Assembly: GCA_903872005.1 (NCBI GenBank) | Contig: CAIQJD010000043.1 | Coordinates: forward strand, 1-5,242 | Source of the DNA: an uncultured bacterium | GTDB taxonomy: Bacteria > Chloroflexota > Anaerolineae > JACIWP01 | Direction of reading: 5' to 3' | DNA length: 5,242 nt | Shown: positions 1-5,242 of the stretch, piece by piece | How positions within the stretch are numbered: the stretch's first letter is position 1 | Layout: each line of letters opens with the position of its first letter | Program-made: the position numbers and the translations under genes | The notes under the pieces: generated by a model | The model's input: the letters and a program-made list of their open reading frames with translations, nothing else | The model's database searches: none | Told to the model about the DNA's origin: nothing

Positions 1-1131
1 CAGCCGCTCGCTGGCCGCGAAGACGCCATATTGATCGAGATTGCGGCGAATGGCCGGCTCGTTGATTTGCAGCCCCCGCACGATGCGCTGCGCCTTCAGG
101 ATTACTTCCTCCGTCGCCAGGAAGGCGTCCGGCAAGACCAGCCGGCGATTGGCCGAATCGTCCAGCGTGCGCTCCAGCAGCGAGTGGGCCGCGTTATCCC
201 AGGCGACCCGCGGCAGCGTCGCCACGTAGCGCGCCAGGCTGTCTATGTTCTCCGCGTTGATCGGGTTACGCTTGAAGGCCATGGCGCTAGAGCCGACCTG
301 CTTGTTGCCGAAAGGTTCAGCCCATTCCCCCACCGGCGGCGACTGCAACAGGCGCAGGTCGAAGGCCAGCTTGTAGAGCGTGCCGGCCAGGCCGGCCAGG
401 GCATTGATCACCAGCCAGTCCTGTTTGCGCGGGTAAGTCTGCGTGGCAATCTCAAAGGCATCCAGGGCCAGATCTGCCATGATGCGCGATTCCATTTCGC
501 GCGCGCCGGCCGCGCCGAGCAGTTGCGCGTACGAAGCCGACGTGCCCACGGCCCCCTTGAACCCCTTGCCCTTGATCTCAGCGGCGACGCGGCCCAGCTC
601 GGCCCAATCGGTCAGCAGGTCCTGGCCATAGACCGCCAGGCGATAGCCGACGGTCGTCGGCTCGGCCGGCTGAATATGCGTGAAGGCCATGCAGGCCAGG
701 TCGGCCGTGCGCTCAATCTGGCCGGCCAGCGCCTCCAACAAGGCGCGCAAGCGCCCCAACAGGAGACGCAACGCCTCCCGCAGGCGCAGCGCGTCCGCAT
801 TGTCCTCAATATCCATCGAGGTCGCGCCCAGATGGATGATCGGCCCGCCAACAGGGCATTGCTCCGCGTACGCCTTCACTTCGGCCATCAAGTCGTGCTT
901 GATGCTCTCTTCAATTTCCAGGGCGCGGGCCAGGTTGATCTCTTCGGCGTGCGCGCGCAAATCGGCCACCTGTTCGGCGGTCGTCAGTCCAAAAGCCGAC
1001 TGGGCGCTTGCCAGCGCCACCCAGATGCGCCGCCACAGCCGGCGACGCGCCGTCTCACTCCACAGCCGGCGCATTTCCTCGGAGCCATAGCGCCAGGTGA
1101 AGGGCGAGAGAAAGGTGTCATGGTCGAACAT
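1..1131 (-). CDS. purB: Adenylosuccinate lyase PurB, human-like type, C-terminus cut by the window edge
   Basis: This gene encodes a fumarase/aspartase-superfamily lyase. It releases fumarate from SAICAR (giving AICAR) and from adenylosuccinate (giving AMP), normally as a cytosolic homotetramer. The first 377 residues are visible; family members run about 430-490, so roughly the last quarter or less is missing. Visible motifs are KHDLMAEV (78-85), HLGATSMDIEDN (100-111), FTHIQPAEPTTVG (150-162, His152 matching the family's general-acid histidine), the signature GSSAMAFKRNP (280-290), and ERTLDDSANRR (320-330). The last motif and the overall sequence follow human ADSL more closely than the Bacillus-type enzyme. 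The start is ATG at 1131, giving MFDHDTFLSPF, behind a strong GAGGAGG. The signature has Ala285 where most relatives have proline (SSAMP); it still fits the general fumarate-lyase pattern GSxxMxxKxN. The gene is last in view of the purL-purQ-purB run, 10 bp after purQ. The family call is very secure. Confidence 0.95.
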   Translation of the reverse strand, partial: MFDHDTFLSPFTWRYGSEEMRRLWSETARRRLWRRIWVALASAQSAFGLTTAEQVADLRAHAEEINLARALEIEESIKHDLMAEVKAYAEQCPVGGPIIHLGATSMDIEDNADALRLREALRLLLGRLRALLEALAGQIERTADLACMAFTHIQPAEPTTVGYRLAVYGQDLLTDWAELGRVAAEIKGKGFKGAVGTSASYAQLLGAAGAREMESRIMADLALDAFEIATQTYPRKQDWLVINALAGLAGTLYKLAFDLRLLQSPPVGEWAEPFGNKQVGSSAMAFKRNPINAENIDSLARYVATLPRVAWDNAAHSLLERTLDDSANRRLVLPDAFLATEEVILKAQRIVRGLQINEPAIRRNLDQYGVFAASERL

Positions 1132-1136
1132 ACGCG

Positions 1137-1143
1137 CCTCCTC
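1137..1143 (-). promoter_or_regulatory. purB ribosome binding site overlapping the purQ stop codon
   Basis: On the minus strand the sequence reads TGAGGAGG, then five bases, then the purB ATG at 1131. GAGGAGG is a near-perfect Shine-Dalgarno at good spacing. Its first bases are shared with the purQ TGA stop (1142-1144), so ribosomes ending purQ stop on the purB initiation site. This suggests translational coupling (inference) and fixes the purB start. Confidence 0.8.
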
Positions 1144-1906
1144 AGCCGGCGTAACGCACGCCGGCGGCGAACAAGGCCAGCCCCAACCGGCCGGCCGCGC
1201 CGCGCGCCCAACGCGGATGCTGCTGCGGGACGATATGATCCTCTGGGTGCGGCATCAGGCCCAGGACATTGCCAGCCGGGTTGCAGAGACCGGCGATGTC
1301 GCATTGAGAGCCGTTGGGATTAGCGGGATATGCGCCGTCCGCCGGCCGGGCGTCGTCAGTCGCGTAGCGCAGCGCCGCCTGACCGCGCTCAACCAGCGCG
1401 CCAGCTTCCGACGAGACGAAGCGCCCCTCGCCATGGGCCACCGGGCAGTCCATCGGCTCGCGCAGCTCGCGTGTGAAGAGACACGGGCTGCGCGGATCGG
1501 GCAGCAGAGTAACCCAGCGACATTCGAAATGGCCCGACGCATTGAAGGTGAGGGTCGCCGGCCGCGCCGCCCCGCCGGGCAAGATGCCCGATTTCACCAG
1601 CGCCTGAAAGCCATTGCAGATGCCGATGACCGGCCGGCCGGCGACGACGAAGGCGGTCAATTGCTCCTCGAAGTAGAGGCGCAAGTCCAGACTGAGCAAT
1701 TTGCCCGCACCCAGGGCATCGCCATAGGAGAAGCCGCCGGGGATGACCAGCATGCCATAGTCCCCAAGCCGCCGCTCGCCGGCGCGCAGCCGGTTCACGT
1801 GCACGATCTCCGGCCGGCCGCCGGCCGCCTCGCATGCCCAGGCTGCCTCCCGGTCGCGATTCGTGCCCGACGCATGTAACACCAGGACATTGCAACGATC
1901 AGCCAT
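1142..1906 (-). CDS. purQ: FGAM synthase glutaminase subunit PurQ
   Basis: This is the class I (triad) glutamine amidotransferase subunit of phosphoribosylformylglycinamidine synthase. It hydrolyses glutamine and passes ammonia to PurL for the fourth step of de novo purine synthesis. The protein is 254 aa, slightly longer than Bacillus PurQ (about 227 aa). The PGGFSYGD motif lies at 56-63. The nucleophile elbow GICNGFQ places the catalytic cysteine at Cys97, and the C-terminal MPHPE gives His220 and Glu222, so the triad is complete. VAHGEGRF (156-163) and [11 protein letters not shown] (196-206) are further family segments. The ATG at 1906 overlaps the last base of the purL TGA (TGATG), and only a weak GAGG lies upstream at a long distance, so translation probably depends on coupling to purL. 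It is followed after 10 bp by purB. The function is secure. Confidence 0.96.
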   Translation of the reverse strand: MADRCNVLVLHASGTNRDREAAWACEAAGGRPEIVHVNRLRAGERRLGDYGMLVIPGGFSYGDALGAGKLLSLDLRLYFEEQLTAFVVAGRPVIGICNGFQALVKSGILPGGAARPATLTFNASGHFECRWVTLLPDPRSPCLFTRELREPMDCPVAHGEGRFVSSEAGALVERGQAALRYATDDARPADGAYPANPNGSQCDIAGLCNPAGNVLGLMPHPEDHIVPQQHPRWARGAAGRLGLALFAAGVRYAG

Positions 1907-4839
1907 CAGCGTTCAGCCTCATGAGGATCACCCGTTGCCGGGTTCTGTGAGACGACGACGCCATTCTTCCACGTCGCGGTCGCCTCTTCCACGGATGCGA
2001 CGCAAACCGGCGCGCCAGCGCGTCCCAGGATAACCAGCTCGTCCCCGCCGGCCACGCCGACCCGCGCCAACGGGACGCCCGCCAATGCGGCGCGGAAGTC
2101 CAGCTCTTGCGCCGGCGCGACTTCGACCAGCAGCCGGCCGTTACTCTCGCTGAACAGGCACGTCGCGTCATCCCAATCGCCCGAAACGAGCATGTCGCCC
2201 AACCGCAGCATCATGCCCAGCCGGCCGGCGCTGCACATCTCGGCCGCCGCTACGCCCAGGCCGCCCTCGCTCAAATCGTGGCAGGCGCGAATCAAGCCGG
2301 CGCGCATGGCCCGGTGCAGCGCGCGATACATCGCCAGACCATCGGCCGGCAGCGCCGGCGTCGTGGACGCGCGGGTCGGATCGGCGTCGGCAAGGCGCGC
2401 GTAGTAGCTCCCGATCAGGGCCGGCCCGGTGACGCCAACCAGATAGATAGCGTCGCCGGCGGCCTTCAGGTCCAGCGTGACCGCCTGCCGCACGTCGGGG
2501 ATGATGCCCAGCGCCGAAATGAGCAGCGTCCCCGGGATGGGAATGCGCTCGCCGGCCGGCCCCACATACTCGTTGTTCAGGCTATCCTTGCCAGAAATGA
2601 AGGGCGCGCCATAGGCCACGGCCGCGTCGTAGCAGCCCTGCGCGGCGCGCGCCAGCCCACCCAACTGCTCCGGCCGGCGCGGGTTGCCCCAGCAGAAATT
2701 GTCCAACAGGGCGATCTGATCGGGGTCGGCCCCGACAGCCACTGCGTTCCGCAGGGCCTCATCCACGGCGCTGAGCGCCATCGCATACGGATCGGCCTTG
2801 CCAAGCTCCGGATTGACGCCCAGACTCAAGACCAGTCCTTTGTGATGTTGCCAGGTTTGCAGCGGCTTGAGGACGACGGCGTCGGCCGGCCCATCATGGC
2901 GCGCGCCGGTCAGCGGCTTGACCAGGGTCCCGCCGCCCACCTCGTGGTCATAGCGCCGGATAATGTCTTCTTTGGAAGCAATGTTGGGGTGCGCCAGCAG
3001 CGTGAGCAATGCCTGACGCAAGCGCAGCGCCGGCCCTTTCCCGCGCGCCGCGCCCGGCGCTGCCAGCGAAGGCAAGCGCGCCGGCAGCGTGCAACGCGGC
3101 AATCCGTCGTGCAAGAAACGCATGTCCAAATCGGCGACGGTCGCGCCGGCGTAGCGCACCAGCAGCCGGCCCCCGCCCGAAAAATGCCCGATGGAGGTCG
3201 CCGAGACGCCCCACTGCCGGCACAACTCTTGCAATGCCGGCCATTGCCCCGGCGGAACAGCCAGCACCATGCGCTCCTGCGCCTCGCTCAACCAGATCTC
3301 CCAGGGCGACAGGCCGGCATACTTGAGCGGGACTTCCGATAGATCCACATCCACGCCCAGCTCTTTGCCCAATTCGCCAACCGCGCTGGAAAGGCCGCCG
3401 GCCCCACAATCGGTAATGGCGCTATACAGGCGTTGGTCACGCGCCAGGCAGACCACTTCCAGCACGTCCTTCTCCACAATCGGGTCGCCGATCTGCACCG
3501 CCGAGCCGGCGATCTCGCCGGTCTCATGGGTCAAGGCTTCCGAAGAGAAGGTTGCCCCATGCAGGCCATCGCGGCCGGTGCGCCCACCGATGACGATGAC
3601 CAGGTCGCCGGCGCGCGCGCCGGTCGGATGCGCCCCTTTGGGCGCGATGCCCAGGCAGCCCACAAAGACCAGCGGATTGGACGTGAAGCTCTCGTCGTAC
3701 AGGATCGCGCCGCTCACCGTGGGGAGACCCAGCTTGTTGCCATAGTCTTCGACCCCGGCCACCACGCCGGCCTTGACGCGCCGAGGGTGCAGGCTCCCTT
3801 CAGGCACGGCTGCTATCGGCAGGTCTTGCGGCCCAAAACAGAGCACGTCGGTGCAGGCGATGGGTCGCGCCGAGACTCCGATGATATCCCGCACGACGCC
3901 GCCCACGCCGGTGTTGGCCCCGCCAAAAGGCTCCAACGCGCTGGGATGGTTATGGGTCTCGACCTTGAACGAGACCTCGTATTCATCGTCGAAATCAATG
4001 ATGCCGGCGTTGTCAACGAAGGCCGAGCGCACCCAGGGCTTGTCGACGCGTTCAGTGGCCGCCCGAATCGTGCTGCGTAGCAGGCCGTCAATGACCTGCG
4101 CCGGCTGGCCATCCTCTTGCAGCTCGATGCGCGCCCGAAAGGTCTTATGGACGCAATGCTCTGACCAGGTCTGCGCCAGCGTCTCCAATTCCACGTCCGT
4201 GGGCGCGCGGCCCTGGCCGGCAAAGTAGTCGCGAATGGCGTGCATCTCGTCGAGGTTCAGCGCCAGGAGCCGGCGTCGGCTGAGGGCAACCAGTTCCTCA
4301 TCGCTCAGGTCAGCCAGCGCCACCCGCTCGACGCCATGAACGGCAGCGGCCGGCTGTGGGAAAGCCGGCCGCATGGGGCCTACGTAGTAATGTTGGATCG
4401 TCTCGTTGCAGAGGAGCCGGCGCGCCGCCGTATGCGCGCCGGCCTCGTCCAGGTCGCCGCGTAAGGTGTAACGCCGGCCGGTGGCGGCCTGCACGCCGGG
4501 GATGCCCAGGCTGGCCGCCGTGGCCGCAATCTGGTTGGCGACCGGGTCCGTCACGCCGGGACGCAGGCCGACCTCGATGATCCAGGCGTCGGCCGGCCGC
4601 TCGAAAGCCGGCATATCCTCCACCGCCTCCCAGCGCGCGACCTCGATGGCCGGATCGGCGAAGAGGATCGCGCAGAGGCGGTCGAGTTGGTCGGGGCGCA
4701 GGTCGCCGCGCACGAAGTAGAGCGTATGCGACTCCGCATGGCGCAGGCCGGCAATGCCCAGCGCCGCCGCATCGTGAACCAGAGCCGGCGCGGCGGCTGC
4801 GCCAGGTTCGGTCGGGTAGACCGTCATGCGATAGTACAT
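1906..4839 (-). CDS. purL: FGAM synthase PurL with a fused tandem PurS-like N-terminus
   Basis: This is the synthetase subunit of phosphoribosylformylglycinamidine synthase (FGAR + ATP + ammonia to FGAM), cytosolic, working with PurQ. It is 977 aa from the ATG at 4839, between small PurL (about 720-740) and large PurL (about 1300). Residues 2-71 and 86-154 form two PurS-like repeats that share LGIxG and RGDL; the second is clearer ([10 protein letters not shown]). A linker and helix (178-208) follow, then the AIRS-like catalytic halves: WSEHCVHK (225-232), VETHNHP (293-299), [11 protein letters not shown] (418-428), DCGAGG (477-482), HPNIASKED (617-625), DNFCWGNP (713-720), [10 protein letters not shown] (749-758), HDLSEGGLG (854-862) and SESNGR (897-902). 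There is no C-terminal glutaminase; purQ supplies it. The start is uncertain: an in-frame GTG at 4851 would add four residues (MLPT). An AGGA lies 13 nt before the ATG but only 1 nt before the GTG, so I prefer the ATG. Confidence 0.95.
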   Translation of the reverse strand: MYYRMTVYPTEPGAAAAPALVHDAAALGIAGLRHAESHTLYFVRGDLRPDQLDRLCAILFADPAIEVARWEAVEDMPAFERPADAWIIEVGLRPGVTDPVANQIAATAASLGIPGVQAATGRRYTLRGDLDEAGAHTAARRLLCNETIQHYYVGPMRPAFPQPAAAVHGVERVALADLSDEELVALSRRRLLALNLDEMHAIRDYFAGQGRAPTDVELETLAQTWSEHCVHKTFRARIELQEDGQPAQVIDGLLRSTIRAATERVDKPWVRSAFVDNAGIIDFDDEYEVSFKVETHNHPSALEPFGGANTGVGGVVRDIIGVSARPIACTDVLCFGPQDLPIAAVPEGSLHPRRVKAGVVAGVEDYGNKLGLPTVSGAILYDESFTSNPLVFVGCLGIAPKGAHPTGARAGDLVIVIGGRTGRDGLHGATFSSEALTHETGEIAGSAVQIGDPIVEKDVLEVVCLARDQRLYSAITDCGAGGLSSAVGELGKELGVDVDLSEVPLKYAGLSPWEIWLSEAQERMVLAVPPGQWPALQELCRQWGVSATSIGHFSGGGRLLVRYAGATVADLDMRFLHDGLPRCTLPARLPSLAAPGAARGKGPALRLRQALLTLLAHPNIASKEDIIRRYDHEVGGGTLVKPLTGARHDGPADAVVLKPLQTWQHHKGLVLSLGVNPELGKADPYAMALSAVDEALRNAVAVGADPDQIALLDNFCWGNPRRPEQLGGLARAAQGCYDAAVAYGAPFISGKDSLNNEYVGPAGERIPIPGTLLISALGIIPDVRQAVTLDLKAAGDAIYLVGVTGPALIGSYYARLADADPTRASTTPALPADGLAMYRALHRAMRAGLIRACHDLSEGGLGVAAAEMCSAGRLGMMLRLGDMLVSGDWDDATCLFSESNGRLLVEVAPAQELDFRAALAGVPLARVGVAGGDELVILGRAGAPVCVASVEEATATWKNGVVVSQNPATGDPHEAER

Positions 4840-4868
4840 AGTCGGCAACACGTCCTGAGAGAATGGCC

Positions 4869-4913
4869 GAGAAAACGAAAGTAGGCCGGCTGGCTTTGAC
4901 TCCAGTGGCCTAC
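4869..4913 (-). terminator. Intrinsic-terminator-like hairpin in the purL leader (candidate attenuator)
   Basis: On the minus strand GTAGGCC (from 4913) pairs perfectly with GGCCTAC (ending at 4881). Inside this, CTGG pairs with CCAG around an 8-nt loop, with a small internal loop (A opposite CC) between the two stems. The T-rich stretch TTTCGTTTTCTC (4880-4869) follows at once. This is the form of a Rho-independent terminator. It lies between the predicted promoter and the purL start, so it would end transcription before purL unless bypassed. The alternative is that it terminates the upstream gene, whose stop is about 80 bp before it. Confidence 0.6.
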
Positions 4914-4948
4914 ATTGGCAGTTGACGTTGCAGTATGTTACGCTTCTG

Positions 4949-4976
4949 ATTGTACCACAGGGGCGGGAACCGTCAA
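4949..4976 (-). promoter_or_regulatory. Sigma70-type promoter for the purL-purQ-purB operon
   Basis: On the minus strand the -35 box TTGACG (4976-4971) and the -10 box TACAAT (4954-4949) are separated by 16 bp. TGG directly before the -10 supplies an extended -10 TG element. Each hexamer matches the consensus at five of six positions, which stands out in DNA this GC-rich. The likely start is a G at 4943 or 4941, giving a leader of about 100 nt before the purL ATG. It is the only convincing promoter I see in the window. Confidence 0.7.
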
Positions 4977-4980
4977 ATCT

Positions 4981-4994
4981 CGCGCCCTTGCGCG
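4981..4994 (-). terminator. Weak GC hairpin directly after the upstream gene's stop
   Basis: Immediately after the TGA at 4995 the minus strand reads CGCGC-AAGG-GCGCG, a perfect 5-bp GC stem with a 4-nt loop, then AGATTT. It could act as a short terminator for the gene at 4995-5242, but the stem is short and the T-run has only three bases and merges into the -35 box of the purL promoter. Chance formation is quite possible. Confidence 0.25.
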
Positions 4995-5242
4995 TCAGGG
5001 ACGCAGCCGGCGCGGCGCAATCTCCCGCGCCCCGGCCACCATCATCGCCGGCCCCGAAGGCGCCGGCGGCTGCACGAAGCTCGGCTGTGGATGCGCCAGA
5101 TAGTCGTCTGTCGCCTGCTTGCCGGCGGCGATCATCTCGTCAATATGGTCGAAATCGTTGAACGGCAAGTCATGAAACGCGCCGACGTGAATGTGGTGCA
5201 ACTCGATGGCCGGCTCAGCCGCGGCGCGCTCCAGGTCATCGA
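4995..5242 (-). CDS. C-terminal fragment of an unidentified protein, possibly patatin-like phospholipase
   Basis: The frame is open from the right edge and ends at TGA 4997-4995, giving 81 visible residues beginning DDLERAAAEPAIELHHIHV. The true start lies outside the window; the TTG at 5201 is internal to the open frame and not a credible start. The segment DFDHIDEMIAAGKQATDDYL (about visible residues 29-48) resembles the final helix of patatin-like phospholipases, where an (I/A)DELIxxGxxAT-type helix follows the catalytic core. This is a recollection-level match with no catalytic Gly-x-Ser-x-Gly or Asp motif in view, so the family name is tentative. After this helix comes a proline-rich tail (HPQPSFVQPPAPSGP) ending in a basic RRLRP, likely disordered. 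The gene is on the same strand as purL, but about 150 bp and a promoter separate them, so it is probably not part of the pur operon. It is real coding sequence judging by GC-rich third positions and the clean stop. Confidence 0.6.
   Translation of the reverse strand, partial: DDLERAAAEPAIELHHIHVGAFHDLPFNDFDHIDEMIAAGKQATDDYLAHPQPSFVQPPAPSGPAMMVAGAREIAPRRLRP

Larger units (their letters stand above)
53..5214. repeat. Highly iterated palindrome GCCGGC dispersed across the window
   Basis: By hand count the palindrome GCCGGC occurs about 60 times from 53-58 to 5209-5214, about one per 85 bp. With independent bases at about 63-64% GC one would expect about five. Copies occur in all four genes and in the purL leader (4885-4890), and some are chained, as at 1631-1643 and 1811-1828. 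The same-composition palindrome GGCGCC appears only about once by eye, so GC content alone does not explain it. It resembles in kind the HIP1 palindrome (GCGATCGC) of cyanobacteria. Its function is unknown. Confidence 0.7.

Noticed and set aside
31..1323. Plus-strand open frame of 430 codons
   Set aside because: It lies antisense to purB and the 3' end of purQ, whose family motifs are unmistakable. Its product is arginine/glutamine/alanine-rich with no recognisable motif, as expected for a shadow frame in GC-rich DNA.
1097..1879. Plus-strand open frame of 260 codons across the purB/purQ junction
   Set aside because: It is antisense to purQ, which has an intact catalytic triad; the plus frame has no family features.
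2107..3342. Plus-strand open frame of 411 codons, and a similar one at 3433-4080
   Set aside because: Both are antisense to purL, of low-complexity R/Q/A/G composition, with no promoter or ribosome site. The sense strand is fully explained by FGAM synthase.
4869..4884. PurR operator in the leader
   Set aside because: GAAAACG matches half of the E. coli PurR box, but the second half (AAAGTAG against TTTGCGT) does not, and the T-rich strand is better explained as a terminator U-tract.
4840..4943. Purine or ZMP riboswitch in the purL leader
   Set aside because: Only about 28-30 nt lie between the likely transcript start and the hairpin, and I do not see the conserved junction or loop sequences of either class. 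A covariance-model search would settle this.
4922..4950. Plus-strand promoter (TTGACG followed by TCTGAT after 17 bp)
   Set aside because: The -10 is poor, and there is no credible plus-strand gene downstream.
4915..5161. Plus-strand short frames of 62 and 79 codons
   Set aside because: They cross the purL promoter region and run antisense to the C-terminal gene, with no ribosome site or recognisable product.
1..5242. Mobile element, defence system, CRISPR array or tRNA
   Set aside because: I saw no transposase-like frame, terminal inverted repeats, regularly spaced direct repeats or tRNA-like cloverleaf. The dispersed GCCGGC copies are irregularly spaced.

Overview
The window looks like chromosomal housekeeping DNA from a GC-rich bacterium (roughly 63-65% GC by eye). 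Everything I can support as coding lies on the minus strand, so transcription runs from right to left. The products and gene order suggest an Anaerolineae/Caldilineae-type member of Chloroflexota. That placement is an inference from protein style and base composition, not from a marker gene.

Layout in the direction of transcription: (1) the last 81 codons of a gene cut by the right edge (4995-5242), possibly a patatin-like phospholipase; (2) an intergenic and leader region (4840-4994) with a good sigma70-type promoter followed by a hairpin plus U-tract that looks like an intrinsic terminator inside the 5' UTR; (3) purL, FGAM synthase, with two PurS-like domains fused at its N-terminus; (4) purQ, the glutaminase subunit, overlapping purL by one base (TGATG); (5) purB, adenylosuccinate lyase of the human-like type, 10 bp after purQ and cut by the left edge.

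The three pur genes form a compact de novo purine operon. PurL and PurQ together convert FGAR, ATP and glutamine to FGAM (step 4). PurB acts twice later, on SAICAR and on adenylosuccinate. No free-standing purS is needed, because the PurL N-terminus carries what looks like a covalent PurS dimer. The most interesting regulatory feature is the candidate attenuator between promoter and purL.

The most unusual global feature is a very high density of the 6-bp palindrome GCCGGC, about 60 copies by hand count in 5.2 kb, in all genes and in the leader. I found no RNA genes, insertion sequences, CRISPR array or defence system. The long plus-strand open frames are antisense shadows of the pur genes.
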